This document shows positions 9,097-19,800 of a DNA stretch of 64,000 bases, in pieces (position 1 is the first letter of the stretch; the number at the start of each line of letters is the position of its first letter). The DNA comes from Sphingobacteriales bacterium (lineage in GTDB: Bacteria; Bacteroidota; Bacteroidia; Chitinophagales; JADIYW01), in NCBI GenBank assembly GCA_016721245.1, contig JADKIQ010000019.1, positions 113,886-177,885 on the forward strand, written 5' to 3'. The translations under genes were made by a program, and so were the position numbers. A model generated the notes under the pieces. That model was given only the letters and a program-made list of their open reading frames with translations, was not told the origin of the DNA and did not search any database.

Positions 9097-11001
9097 GTGA
9101 TAACGCCCGGTCATATATTAAAAGAATATTTCGGTTTTAACGAATTCCGTTCGCAGCAACAAGAGATTATTCAATCCGTACTGGACGGAAAAGATACGCT
9201 TGCCTTATTGCCTACGGGTGGCGGCAAGTCTGTTTGTTTCCAGATTCCGGCTCTGATGCAGGATGGGATTTGTGTGGTAGTTTCCCCCTTGATTGCTTTG
9301 ATGAAAGATCAGGTATTTCAGCTCAAAAACAGGGAAATAAAAGCGGCTGCCATTTTCTCGGGATTGTCGTATCATGAAATCGATGTGATTCTGGATAATT
9401 GTCAGTTCGGATATTATAAGTTCCTGTATGTTTCTCCGGAACGATTGAAGACGGAGATATTTATAGAACGTTTTAAGCGAATGAAGGTGAATCTGATTGC
9501 CGTAGATGAAGCGCATTGTGTTTCGCAGTGGGGTTATGATTTTCGCCCTCCTTATCTTGAAATTGCTGAAATAAGAAAATACCATCCGAAAGTTCCTGTA
9601 TTGGCGTTGACGGCCTCTGCAACACCGCAGGTTCAGAAAGATATCATTGAAAAGCTGGCACTTAAAAATCATGCAGTTTTTAAAAAATCTTTTGTTCGTG
9701 ATAACCTGAGTTTTGTAGTCAGAAGAGAGGAGGCAAAGTATCCGAAATTATTAGAGATTGTACAGAAACTGAAAGGCAGCGGTATTGTCTATGTGCGCAA
9801 CAGGAATAAAACGAAAGATATAGCGGAGTACCTGATGCAGCATAACATAAAAGCAGATTTTTATCATGCAGGATTGAAGACCAATGAACGAAGTATTAAA
9901 CAGGATAACTGGCTGAAGAATAAAACGCAGGTAATTGTTTGTACCAATGCATTCGGAATGGGTATCGATAAATCAGATGTGCGTTTTGTGATTCATATGG
10001 ATGTAGCCGAAAGTCTCGAAGCTTATTACCAGGAAGCGGGAAGAGCAGGACGTGACGGGAAATTATCATATGCTGCTTTATTGTACAATCAGCCGGATAT
10101 AGATAAATTGCAGGAGCGTATCGATCAGAAATTTCCTCCGATTGAAACGATTAAAAATGTGTACAATGCGGTATGCAATCATCTGGGAATTGCCGTAGAA
10201 AGCGGTAAAATGCTGACGCATAATTTTGATATCATGTATTTTTCGCGACAATTTAAACTGGATGCAACAGCTGTTTACAATAGTTTGAAAATTCTGGAGC
10301 AGGAAGGTTATTTACAGATGAGTGAAGGAGTGCTGCTGCCATCACGTGCCATCTTCAGAGTAGATAAACTGGAGTTGTATAAGTTTGAAGTGGCGAATTC
10401 CGGTTTTGCAGCATTGATAAAATCTCTGTTGAGGTCTTATGGCGGCATTATGGATCATTATACAAAAATCAGTGAAGCTCAGCTGGCTGTGCAAATGAAG
10501 GTGTCAGAAAGTGAAGTGATAAAACAATTAAATCTGTTGCACAAAAATAAAATACTGACTTATGTGCCTGCCAATGACAAGCCATCCATCATGTTGCTGA
10601 CAGAGCGTATGCATGAAAACAATTTGTACATCAATACACAGTACATCAATCAGCGTAAAAAAACGATAAACGAACAGTTACAGGCAATGATTCACTTCAT
10701 GGAACAAAGGACTGTTTGCCGGCAGATTACGATGTGTATGTATTTTGGCGAAACAGATGCAAAGGCATGCGGAAGATGTGATATTTGTCTGGAAGAAAAA
10801 AAGAAACAAGATGCTGATGAAGATTTCAAAAACGCCAAAAGTTATATTTTGCAAAAAACAAAAAATACCTGGGTGAAAACGGAAGATTTATTGCCGGAAA
10901 ATGCGCATTTTGCAAAGCAATTATACAAAGAGGTAATCCGGTTTTTACTGGATGAAAAAAAACTGATGACCAACGATAAAAATGAACTGAAAAGTGTCTA
11001 A
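9097..11001 (+). CDS. recQ: ATP-dependent DNA helicase RecQ
   Basis: The 634-residue protein is a 3'-5' DNA helicase for recombination and repair. Visible motifs in order: Walker A TGGGKS (about residues 40-45), DEAHCVSQWGYDFRP (motif II and the aromatic loop), TASATP (motif III), FGMGIDKSDVRFVIH (motif V) and QEAGRAGRDG (motif VI). A zinc-binding region near residues 540-565 uses CRQITMCMYFG and CGRCDIC. A winged-helix region precedes and follows this, but I see no clear HRDC domain. It starts with GTG at 9097, the first start after an upstream stop. Its last bases overlap the next gene (start 10994), so it leads an operon with two glycosyltransferases and a thioredoxin-like gene. Confidence 0.96.
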   Translation: MITPGHILKEYFGFNEFRSQQQEIIQSVLDGKDTLALLPTGGGKSVCFQIPALMQDGICVVVSPLIALMKDQVFQLKNREIKAAAIFSGLSYHEIDVILDNCQFGYYKFLYVSPERLKTEIFIERFKRMKVNLIAVDEAHCVSQWGYDFRPPYLEIAEIRKYHPKVPVLALTASATPQVQKDIIEKLALKNHAVFKKSFVRDNLSFVVRREEAKYPKLLEIVQKLKGSGIVYVRNRNKTKDIAEYLMQHNIKADFYHAGLKTNERSIKQDNWLKNKTQVIVCTNAFGMGIDKSDVRFVIHMDVAESLEAYYQEAGRAGRDGKLSYAALLYNQPDIDKLQERIDQKFPPIETIKNVYNAVCNHLGIAVESGKMLTHNFDIMYFSRQFKLDATAVYNSLKILEQEGYLQMSEGVLLPSRAIFRVDKLELYKFEVANSGFAALIKSLLRSYGGIMDHYTKISEAQLAVQMKVSESEVIKQLNLLHKNKILTYVPANDKPSIMLLTERMHENNLYINTQYINQRKKTINEQLQAMIHFMEQRTVCRQITMCMYFGETDAKACGRCDICLEEKKKQDADEDFKNAKSYILQKTKNTWVKTEDLLPENAHFAKQLYKEVIRFLLDEKKLMTNDKNELKSV

Positions 11002-12082
11002 GCGGATTATACTAACGGTGACGAATGATTTGGTGTACGACCAGCGGATGCAGCGTATCTGCTCCTCGTTGCAGCAACATCGGTTTTCGGTAGAGTTGCT
11101 TGGAAGAAATCTTTCAGATTCCAAGCCCATTCCGAAACAAACATTTAAACAAACCAGATTAAGCTGCTTTTTTAATAAAGGATTTTTGTTTTACGCTGAA
11201 TTTAATATCCGTTTATTGTTTTATTTATTGCTGAATAAATTTGATATAGTATGCGGCTGCGATTTAGATACATTGCCCGCTGCTGTGTTGGCATCAAAAC
11301 TAAAACGTAAAAAAGTGGTGTATGATGCACACGAATATTTTCCCGAAAGTCCTGAATTAATTGGCAAACCATTTAAGCAATCCATTTGGAATTTTATAGA
11401 GAAAATTATTGTACCGCACACAGATGCACTATATACCGTTACAAATTCCATTGCTCAAATCTTCAATAGAAAATATAAAGCAGATTGTAAACTGGTGAGG
11501 AATTTACCTGTAAAAAATAATTCAAAGCCCCAAACACCAAACTCAAAATTTCTATTGTATCAGGGAGCGGTGAATATTGGCCGGGGTTTAAATGAGATGT
11601 TATTGGCAATGCTGAAAATTGAAAATATAGAATTCCGTATTGCGGGTGATGGTGATGAAATGGAACATATAAAAAATAGTGTGAAAGAATTACATCTGGA
11701 GCAGAAAGTAAAATTATTAGGTAAAAAGACACCCGCAGAATTAAATAAGATTACCCAGCAGGCGTATATTGGAATCAATTTGTTAGAAAACCGCGGACTG
11801 AGTTACTATTATTCGCTAGGCAATAAAACATTCGATTATATTCAGGCAGGTATTCCGCAAGTTCTTATCGGCTTCCCGGAGTATATCGAATTGAATAATA
11901 AATACAATATTGGTATTGTTGTGGAAGAATTGACGATAGATAATATTTGTGCGGCCATCAGAAAATTGCTTTCCGATAAGGAATTGTATCTTCAGTTACA
12001 GCAGAATTGTTTAAAAGCGAGAAAGGAATTGTGCTGGGAAAATGAAGAAAAAAAATTGATTAAAATTTACGAAAGGTTATAA
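10994..12082 (+). CDS. Glycosyltransferase, GT4-like
   Basis: The 362-residue protein has the two-domain pattern of GT-B glycosyltransferases. The N-terminal half includes YDQRMQRICSSLQQHRFSVELLG and VVYDAHEYFPESPEL, text seen in bacterial GT4 enzymes. The C-terminal half has the donor-binding region, LYQGAVNIGRGLNEMLLAM, FRIAGDGDE, and GLSYYYSLGNKTFDYIQAGIP. The start is GTG at 10994, overlapping the recQ stop by 8 bases, so the two are translationally coupled. It should move a sugar from a nucleotide donor to a lipid or polysaccharide acceptor in the cytoplasm. Donor and acceptor are not predictable. A second glycosyltransferase follows after 3 bases. Confidence 0.85.
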   Translation: MSKRIILTVTNDLVYDQRMQRICSSLQQHRFSVELLGRNLSDSKPIPKQTFKQTRLSCFFNKGFLFYAEFNIRLLFYLLLNKFDIVCGCDLDTLPAAVLASKLKRKKVVYDAHEYFPESPELIGKPFKQSIWNFIEKIIVPHTDALYTVTNSIAQIFNRKYKADCKLVRNLPVKNNSKPQTPNSKFLLYQGAVNIGRGLNEMLLAMLKIENIEFRIAGDGDEMEHIKNSVKELHLEQKVKLLGKKTPAELNKITQQAYIGINLLENRGLSYYYSLGNKTFDYIQAGIPQVLIGFPEYIELNNKYNIGIVVEELTIDNICAAIRKLLSDKELYLQLQQNCLKARKELCWENEEKKLIKIYERL

Positions 12083-12085
12083 TTA

Positions 12086-13228
12086 ATGGTAAACTCACGA
12101 CTCACGACTCACGACTTACTACTTAATATTATTTGCTTTGATATGCCTTACCCTGCAGATTACGGAGGAGCCATTGAAGAGTTTTATAAGATTAAAGCAT
12201 TGTATCAATTGGGCGTAAAAATTCACCTGCATTGCTTTGTATATGGAGACAGAAATGAGCAAAATGAGTTAGATAAGTATTGCGAAAAAATTTATTATTA
12301 CAAACGTGAAAGAAGTATAAAAGATATTTTTTCCAATCTCCCTTTTATTGTAAAATCAAGAATGAAGGATGATTTGTTGGCGAATTTACTGAGCAATGAT
12401 TACCCGATTTTATTTGATGCTACACATACGACAGGATTCTTAAATCATCCGAAATTAAAAGACAGAAAAAAAATAGTGCGCCTGCATAATATTGAATGGA
12501 TTTATTACAGAATATTATTAGCACAGGCGGCATCATTAAAAGAAAAAATCTTTTTTTACCAGGAATATAAAAAATTGAAAGAGTACGATAAACAGCTGAT
12601 ACATGCAGATGTGTTATCTTGTCTCTCACAAACGGATTATGAATATTATCAGGAAAAATTTCCGGATAAAAAAGTGTCCCTTGATTATGTCTTTCATGAA
12701 AATAATAATATAAATAGCATTCCGGGAAAAGGTGATTATATCTTGTATCACGGCAATTTGTCATTGTCTGACAATTACAATTTGATTATTCAGTTGTTGA
12801 GTAATGATCTGAAAAATTGTACGTATAAAATCATACTGGCAGGTAAAAATCCGCATACAACACTTCAACAATTCGTAAAAGGTAAAAATAATATTGAGCT
12901 GATTGCAAATCCAACAGACGATATATTAAATGGCTTAATGAAAAAAGCACATATTTGTCTGGCGATGGCTGCAAACCCGAGCGGTGTTAAATTAAAACTG
13001 ATTAACTCATTGTTCAATGCAAGATTTGTAATTTCTAATGAAGCAGCTTTAACAGGTAGCGGGTTGGATAGTCTGGTATATATTGCTGAAGAAAATGATT
13101 TGCCGGATCTTATAGATAAACTAATGCTGAAAGAATTTAAACAAGAGGAGATTGACGAAAGAAATAGCTTGTTGTCTGAAAAATATAATAACCTGAATAA
13201 CGCCCGTCAAATTATAGCGCAACTGTAA
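12086..13228 (+). CDS. Glycosyltransferase, GT-B fold, uncertain N-terminus
   Basis: The 380-residue frame resembles a GT4-like glycosyltransferase. IICFDMPYPADYGGAIEEF opens the fold, VRLHNIEWIYYR sits in the middle, and the later half has ILYHGNLSLSDNYNLI and NPSGVKLKLINSLFNARFVI, matching the donor domain. The first 13 codons are mostly a 7-base tandem repeat (see the repeat entry), which is odd for coding sequence. The true start may be downstream, for instance just before NIICFDMPYP. It lies 3 bases after the first glycosyltransferase and 10 bases before a thioredoxin-like gene. Substrate unknown. It may add to the same glycan as its neighbour (inference). Confidence 0.78.
   Translation: MVNSRLTTHDLLLNIICFDMPYPADYGGAIEEFYKIKALYQLGVKIHLHCFVYGDRNEQNELDKYCEKIYYYKRERSIKDIFSNLPFIVKSRMKDDLLANLLSNDYPILFDATHTTGFLNHPKLKDRKKIVRLHNIEWIYYRILLAQAASLKEKIFFYQEYKKLKEYDKQLIHADVLSCLSQTDYEYYQEKFPDKKVSLDYVFHENNNINSIPGKGDYILYHGNLSLSDNYNLIIQLLSNDLKNCTYKIILAGKNPHTTLQQFVKGKNNIELIANPTDDILNGLMKKAHICLAMAANPSGVKLKLINSLFNARFVISNEAALTGSGLDSLVYIAEENDLPDLIDKLMLKEFKQEEIDERNSLLSEKYNNLNNARQIIAQL
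12093..12113 (+). repeat. Short tandem repeat, three copies of ACTCACG
   Basis: Three exact copies of a 7-base unit, ACTCACG, sit at 12093-12113, at the very start of the second glycosyltransferase frame. Such units are more usual in spacers than in coding sequence. Confidence 0.7.
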
Positions 13229-13238
13229 ATAGTATAAA

Positions 13239-13730
13239 ATGCAAAAGAAATTTATTCCGCTGTTTTTAATTCCTGTCTTTGCTTATACATTATATTTTGT
13301 TGTTTTCAGCGGAAAAATTGCACCCAAGCATCCGTTTGAAAAGTCTGGTTTGACTGATGATCAAAATACAAAAGTGGCCATAAGTGATTTTAAAGGAAAG
13401 GTGTTGATTGTCACCTATTTTCAGTCTTGGTGCGGAGATTGCAGAAGAGAATTACCCGAACTGGAAGCCTTGCAAAAACAGTTTCCCGGACAATTGAAAG
13501 TGCTTGTAATTACAGATGAATCGTTTGAAATATCTAAACAGGTAAAGGAATATTTAAAGATAGATTTGCCATTTTATAAAAGTGAAAAAACACTAAAAGA
13601 GATTGGTATTCACCGTTTTCCTACAACTTATTTATTAGATAAAAAAGGTAGTGTTGTTGAATCAAAAGTAGAAGGCATTCACTGGAATACTAAGGAAATA
13701 CAAGAGGAGATACTGAGGCTAAATAATTAA
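13239..13730 (+). CDS. TlpA/ResA-like thioredoxin-fold protein, membrane-anchored
   Basis: The 163-residue protein begins with a hydrophobic segment (residues 5-24, FIPLFLIPVFAYTLYFVVF) that anchors it or exports it. The rest is a thioredoxin fold of the TlpA type. The redox motif is WCGDC with Cys65 and Cys68, followed by RRELPELEALQKQF. A cis-proline region is at HRFPTTYLLD. It should act on disulfides or heme-handling proteins on the outer face of the inner membrane. The GD pair between the cysteines is unusual against CPPC or CEPC in many TlpA proteins. It is last in the recQ-led operon and ends 5 bases before the convergent epimerase gene, with no terminator visible between them. Confidence 0.88.
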   Translation: MQKKFIPLFLIPVFAYTLYFVVFSGKIAPKHPFEKSGLTDDQNTKVAISDFKGKVLIVTYFQSWCGDCRRELPELEALQKQFPGQLKVLVITDESFEISKQVKEYLKIDLPFYKSEKTLKEIGIHRFPTTYLLDKKGSVVESKVEGIHWNTKEIQEEILRLNN

Positions 13731-13735
13731 AATAA

Positions 13736-14710
13736 TTAACTTATACTTTCTTTTATTCGTTGCATTGATTCTTTATAAGTGATTATTGAAGTCCATCCTA
13801 ATTCTGTTCTTGCTTTTTGCGTGGAGATGGTTCTGTTGGTGCCGGTTGCCTTCGCGGATTTTTTTGCCAGAGGAGGATTTTTCCCGAATAAAGGAAAAAC
13901 GGTTTCTGCAACGGCAGCTAATGAATAAGCCAGCCAAAAAGGAATGGAACCGCCCGGTTTTTTATTTTTAATGGCTGCTAAATCCGTAAAATATTGCTTC
14001 CAAGAAATATCCCAGTCATCCATAAAAAAATAAGTCTGATTGCACGCAGCTTCTTTTGTGATGCAAAGGAAAATTCCGTTTGCCAGATTCTCCGCATCTA
14101 ACAAACAGGCAGGATGTTTTCCATTGTCGATGAGTTTTAATCCGACGGCAGTGTCAATTCTTTTTAGCGGTTCTAAAACCCAAACACTGTTTTTCCCAAT
14201 CACTGCAGCAGGACGAATGATAGTATAAATAATATTGTTCTGTGTACAGAAGTCTTTCACTAAAGTTTCTGTATCAATTTTTGCATCATCGTAATGAACG
14301 CCTGTTTTTACAAGCGGTGTTGTCTCGTCTGGAATGACTTTATTGCGGTCGATGCCACTTGCTACTCCCACTGAACTCACATAAATAAAATGCCGAACGC
14401 TGTTTGCTTTCGCATCTTTTAATAAAAAATGGGTTGCATCATAATGTGCTTCGTAAAATTGTTTCTTAGTGCCAAAATCTATTACACGCGCGGCAGTGTG
14501 TACTACAACATCACAATCTTTTGTAATATTGTGAATGGCTTTTTCATCCGCCACATCCGCCTGAATCATTTCAATATTCTTTGACGTGTACTCCTCTAAA
14601 TTCCTGTTAGAAAAATAATTTCCGCGAATGTCATGATAGCCGTTTTTTTGTAATACTTGCATGAGATGATTGCCTATTAATCCGGTGATGCCTGTGATGA
14701 GAATTTTCAT
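13736..14710 (-). CDS. NAD-dependent epimerase/dehydratase (extended SDR)
   Basis: The 324-residue protein starts with the Rossmann motif GITGLIG (residues 7-13), the NAD(P) site of extended short-chain dehydrogenases. DVADEKAIH and VHTAARV follow in the expected order. SSVGVASG gives the catalytic Ser region, and YDDAK gives the Y-x3-K pair. RPAAVIGKNSVW is also family-typical. The substrate is probably a nucleotide sugar or a small ketone/alcohol; the sequence does not decide. It starts 5 bases after the DUF255 gene upstream on the same strand, so the two are likely one transcript. Confidence 0.88.
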   Translation of the reverse strand: MKILITGITGLIGNHLMQVLQKNGYHDIRGNYFSNRNLEEYTSKNIEMIQADVADEKAIHNITKDCDVVVHTAARVIDFGTKKQFYEAHYDATHFLLKDAKANSVRHFIYVSSVGVASGIDRNKVIPDETTPLVKTGVHYDDAKIDTETLVKDFCTQNNIIYTIIRPAAVIGKNSVWVLEPLKRIDTAVGLKLIDNGKHPACLLDAENLANGIFLCITKEAACNQTYFFMDDWDISWKQYFTDLAAIKNKKPGGSIPFWLAYSLAAVAETVFPLFGKNPPLAKKSAKATGTNRTISTQKARTELGWTSIITYKESMQRIKESIS

Positions 14711-14715
14711 TTTAC

Positions 14716-16728
14716 TTAATCTATTTGTTGTAATAAATGTATGATTTTGTTTTCATCTTCAATCGGAGTTTTGCAGCTTTTGTTTTCACATAAATAAAAC
14801 AGTGTCTTGCTGTCTTTGTATCTGTTTCTTAATAAAGGTAAATCACTTGGTTTTGTTGAACCGCTTATTAAAATGTCAGGTAAATACAAAGCATTTATTT
14901 TTTTTACTTGTTCAGTTGCGTCTTTCCCGATAATTACTAATTCCTTGTTTAAATGTAAATGCATATCCAACACGATTGCCCAGTTGGAATAATAAATAGG
15001 ATTCTTTACAACATCATCTAAAACATTATTCAACATAGTTAAACTCATTTGTTCATATTCTTGTTTGTCAAAACATTTACTCAGTAAAAATAAATTCTTT
15101 GCCATGGTAGAATTTGCTGCAGGAATAACATTGTCACTGCTGTCCATACTGCGTGTAATTAATTTTGCATCTAAATCTGAAGTCAGGTAAAACATTCCAT
15201 TTGAATCATTGTAGAAATGTTGTAAAGTGTATTCTGTAAAATGTAGTGCATCTGTAAGATACTTTTCTTTCAATGTAATCTGATGCAACGCAATTAGTGC
15301 TTCAATAAAAAATGCATAGTCCTGTAAAAAACCATTAATGCTGGATTTGCCATTTTTATAATTTCTATCTAAACGATAATCCTCCTTCTTGCAACGGGTT
15401 AGAATAAATTCAGTTACAAATACGGCTTTAGTTAAATAAGCTTCCTCCCCAAATGCTTTGTAAGCATCGCACAAGCCTTTTATCGTAATTGCATTCCATT
15501 CCGTAAGTATTTTATCATCCGTTGCAGGTCGTACTTTTTCTTTTCTTTTTTCAAATAGCAGATGATGAGCATTGTTTAGTTTTTCCTGAAAAACTTCGTT
15601 GCTGATTTTATACTTCTCCATAAAGTATTCATGGTCTTCCGTTCTGAATAAAACATTCATACCGTGTTCGAAATTGCCTGCTTCTTCGATGTTATATACG
15701 TCGGCAATAAAATCATAATCATCCTTTAAAATTATTTTGAGTTCATCTGCCGTCCAGCAATAAAACTTACCTTCCATGCCTTCGCTGTCTGCATCCAAAG
15801 AGGAATAGATACCACCGCTTTCGTCCGTCATTTCGCGCTCCAGCCAGGCTACTGTTTTTGCAACAACATTTTTATACATGGGGCGTTTTGTCAGTTGATA
15901 TGCCTGCGCATAAATGCTCAGCAATTGACCATTGTCATACAACATTTTTTCAAAATGAGGCACTTTCCATTGTTCATCCACACTATATCTGGCAAAACCG
16001 CCACCAATCACATCATACAAGCCCCCAAAGGCCATTTTTTTCAAGGTAATTTTTATAGCATCTCCAACATTTTTATCTTTTGTATGATAAAAATACCGAA
16101 GCAGATAATCGTAATTGTTTGGCATCATAAATTTAGGAGCTCCCGTTCGACCTCCCCACTCAAAATCAATTTTGTTATGCCAGTTATGCCAGATTTCTGT
16201 TAATAGTTCATCGCTTAAAAATCGTTCATTTTTAAACAAAGGAATATTTTCAATTTCATGTAAACCCTGTGTAATCCTTTCCGCCTGGTCAATAAGTTTT
16301 TGCTTTTCGTTTTTGTATAAATCAGCAAAATAAAGCAATGCTTTTATCCAGTTCTGTTTTGGAAAATACGTTCCTGCGAAAATTGGTTTTCCGTCTGGAA
16401 GCGCAATTACATTTAACGGCCATCCACCATGTCCGCTGGTAATCATAGCGGCATTCATGTATATCTGGTCGATATCCGGACGTTCTTCTCTGTCTACTTT
16501 GATGGAAACAAAATAGTGATTCATTACTTCCGCGACCTCATTGTTTTCAAAACTTTCATGTTCCATCACATGGCACCAGTGACAAGCAGCATATCCCACT
16601 GAAATAATCAATAATTTATTTTCTGCGCCGGCTTTTTCCAGTGAAAGAGTACTCCATGGAAACCAATCAACCGGATTATTTTTATGTTGGAGTAAATAGG
16701 GTGATGTTTCAAATTGCAGTTGATTCAT
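14716..16728 (-). CDS. Thioredoxin domain-containing protein, DUF255 (YyaL/SSP411 type)
   Basis: The 670-residue protein has the standard architecture of this family. It has an N-terminal thioredoxin-like domain (about residues 1-165) with CHWC at 49-52 and EHESFENNEVAEVMN after it, and the text VKVDREERPDIDQIYM (seen as IKVDREERPD). A long alpha/alpha-barrel-like domain follows, of the six-hairpin glycosidase kind. GGWPLNVIALPDGKPIFAGT and GGGFARYSVDEQWKVPHFEK are typical. No enzyme activity is firmly known for the bacterial members. The protein is cytoplasmic with no signal peptide. It heads a two-gene minus-strand unit with the epimerase (5-base gap). Confidence 0.92.
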   Translation of the reverse strand: MNQLQFETSPYLLQHKNNPVDWFPWSTLSLEKAGAENKLLIISVGYAACHWCHVMEHESFENNEVAEVMNHYFVSIKVDREERPDIDQIYMNAAMITSGHGGWPLNVIALPDGKPIFAGTYFPKQNWIKALLYFADLYKNEKQKLIDQAERITQGLHEIENIPLFKNERFLSDELLTEIWHNWHNKIDFEWGGRTGAPKFMMPNNYDYLLRYFYHTKDKNVGDAIKITLKKMAFGGLYDVIGGGFARYSVDEQWKVPHFEKMLYDNGQLLSIYAQAYQLTKRPMYKNVVAKTVAWLEREMTDESGGIYSSLDADSEGMEGKFYCWTADELKIILKDDYDFIADVYNIEEAGNFEHGMNVLFRTEDHEYFMEKYKISNEVFQEKLNNAHHLLFEKRKEKVRPATDDKILTEWNAITIKGLCDAYKAFGEEAYLTKAVFVTEFILTRCKKEDYRLDRNYKNGKSSINGFLQDYAFFIEALIALHQITLKEKYLTDALHFTEYTLQHFYNDSNGMFYLTSDLDAKLITRSMDSSDNVIPAANSTMAKNLFLLSKCFDKQEYEQMSLTMLNNVLDDVVKNPIYYSNWAIVLDMHLHLNKELVIIGKDATEQVKKINALYLPDILISGSTKPSDLPLLRNRYKDSKTLFYLCENKSCKTPIEDENKIIHLLQQID

Positions 16729-16812
16729 TTGCGTTTTTTGTCTACGTGCTTATTTTCGAATGAATATAATGTTAATTACACCGAAATTTTTCATTTTAAT
16801 TAACTATTGCCT

Positions 16813-16820
16813 TATATTTG
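16813..16820 (+). promoter_or_regulatory. Candidate -7 promoter element of the M43 metalloprotease gene
   Basis: TATATTTG fits TAnnTTTG and is 20 bases before the ATG at 16840. A TTTT tract about 21 bases upstream may serve as a weak -33 element. Confidence 0.45.
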
Positions 16821-16839
16821 GTTTGAAAATTAACACTTT

Positions 16840-19800
16840 ATGAAAAATAAATTACTAATCTTTTTTACACTTTTACTTTCAATGATTGCCGGAAATGTTT
16901 TTTCCGTCGATAAAAACAAAGATAATGGCTGGTGTGGTACTGTATCTCCCGGACTGGAATGGGAGAACCAGATACAACGTATCATCAATAATCAGCAAAT
17001 ACAATCTCGATTAAACGGCTCACAACAAAGCCAACAACAAATAGCATATACAATTCCGGTTATTGTGCATATTTGTTATTATACAAATAACTCAACTCAG
17101 AATATAAATGCTACCAGAGTTCAGTCGCAAATTACTACTTTAAATAATGATTTTGCTGGAATAGGTGTTAACAGCAGTACCTTACCGGCACCCTTTGCAG
17201 CAGTTAAGGCTAATTCAAATATTACCTTCTGTTTGGCAAAATTAGATCCCAACAACAATGTGTTGGCCGAACCGGGTATTGAAAGAATTAATGCACAGAC
17301 CAGAGGTTGGGGAAATCCGGGTACGGCTGGCTGGGCAAAAACATTGATTGACGGAACGATTAAACCAGCTACAATTTGGGATCCGAACTATTATTTGAAT
17401 GTTTGGGTTGTTCCTAAAATTGAATCAAGTGGTAATGAAGTAATCGGTTATGCTACTTTTCCCGGTCTAACCGGATTAGATGGAATGCCAACCGGGTCAG
17501 GTAATATTTTAAATGATGGTTTTGTTTGTAAGTCATCTTTCTTTGGTAATAATGGAGCAAATATAGGAAGAACTGCTACACATGAAATTGGACACTGGTT
17601 AGGATTAAGACATATCTGGGGTGATAACGGTCAGTGTAACGGAGATGATTATTGCAATGATACACCTAAACAGTACGGAGGCACAGCTATACCTGCTGGT
17701 TGTAATTATGGTTGTCCTACATATCCATTTAACGCAAATTTATGTAATGGAAACCCTAATGGTGATATGTTTATGAATTTCATGGACTATACAAATGATG
17801 GTTGCATGGCTTTATTTACAAATGATCAGTCAGCTCGTTTTCAGGCAACCATGCAATTTGGTGATTTTAGAAAAAATTTAAAAAACTCACCTGCATGTGA
17901 TACAGTAAAACAAAAACCATCTGCAAATTTTACATCTTTGCAAGCTATTAGTACATTATGTGCCACATCTAAATCATTCAGTTTTACCGATAAATCGCTA
18001 TTTGCACCAACTTCCTGGAGTTGGACATTTCAAGGTGGTACACCTGCAACAGTATCCGGTACGAATCTTGCAGCAAAAAATCCATCAGGTATTGTTTTTA
18101 ACACTCCCGGTTTACATGATGTAACTTTAGTTGCCACAAATGCACGTGGTTCGTCTTCTATTACTTTACAAGTAAACGTACCAATTGTAGGTACAGGTAC
18201 TTTACCGTTTTCTGAGTCGTTTGAGGGGCCTAATTTTCCGCCTCTAGGTTGGGATCTGGTAAATAGAAATGGCAATCCTGCAATTAAATGGGATATCATG
18301 AGCGGTTACAGTGCTTATGGCATAGGTAACCAATGTATGCGTTTTGACAATACATCCTTAGACGGACGTTTTCAAAAAGACGATATTATGACTCCCAAAT
18401 TAGATTTTACAGGTATTACACAAGCTAAATTAAAATTTGATGTTTCTCATGCACCTTATTATGGTCCTATAACAACTGGTGGTCCGGATGTGAATTTATG
18501 GGATACTTTAGAAGTATTAATTACAGATAATTGTCAGACAACAACACAAAGATTATACAGAAAAGGAGATAGTATTCTAGCTACAGTTATGCCGGGACAA
18601 GGTGATGAATTTTATCCTGCGGCAAACCAGTGGAGAACAGACTCTGTTGCTATTCCTGCAGCTTATCTTAATAAACCTAATGTTCAAATCATTTTCAGAA
18701 ACTATGGCGACTATGGTCACACAATTTATATTGATAATGTCAACATTTCAGTACCCAACACCACACCGACCGCTACGGCAAGTTTCACGGCAAGTGATAC
18801 GACTGTATGTGCAGGAGGTAGTTTAACGTTTACGAATACATCGACGGCAAGCACAGGCATTCCGGACTCAGTACGCTGGACGATAGCAGGTGGCGTACCC
18901 GGCACCTCAACATCGACGACGACGGTTGCACCAACGTTCAGTACACCAGGAACATATATCATCAGTTTGGTAGCTTATAAATCAGGTAATGCAAGTGCAG
19001 CAGCCACGAAATCTATACGAGTAAAAGCATTACCTATAGTACAGGTGAACTCACCGGCTATTTGTTCAGGTACCACAGCATCTTTATTAGCGAGCGGTGC
19101 AACAACATATTCATGGAGTCCAAACATCGGCAGTATAGCAGCAGTAACGACACCAGCATTAACGACAACGACAACTTACACAGTAACCGGCACGACACAA
19201 GGTTGTACGGGTACAGCGGTATCTACGGTAACAGTGAATGCGACCCCGAATGTTGCAGTGAACTCACCGAGCATATGTGCAGGCACCACAGCAGATTTAG
19301 TGGCAAGCGGTGCTACGAGCTATACATGGAGTCCGAATATTGGCAGCGGCGCATCTGTAACGACCCCAAGCTTAACGACTACGACAACTTATACAGTAAC
19401 AGGAACCACGGGTACTTGCAGCAAAACAGCAGTAGCGACGGTAACGGTAACGGCCTTACCAAACGTAGCAGTGAACTCCCCGACGATTTGTACCGGCACA
19501 ACAGCAAGTTTAACGGCTACAGGAGCTACGAGCTATGCATGGAGTCCGAATATCGGCAGCGGAGCATCCGTAACGACCCCAAGCTTAACGACAACGACAA
19601 CTTATACAGTAACAGGAACTACGGGCACGTGCAGTAAAACAGCAGTAGCTACGGTAACGGTCACAGCACCACCACCGGTAGCGGTTAATTCACCAAGTAT
19701 TTGTTCTGGTTTAACGGCAAGTTTAACCGCTACAGGAGCGACGAGCTATACATGGAGTCCGAATATTGGCAGCGGAGCATCCGTAACGACACCAAGCTTA

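Noticed and set aside
9097..11001. RecQ as truncated because no clear HRDC domain is seen
   Set aside because: RecQ proteins without HRDC are common, and the zinc-binding and winged-helix parts are present.
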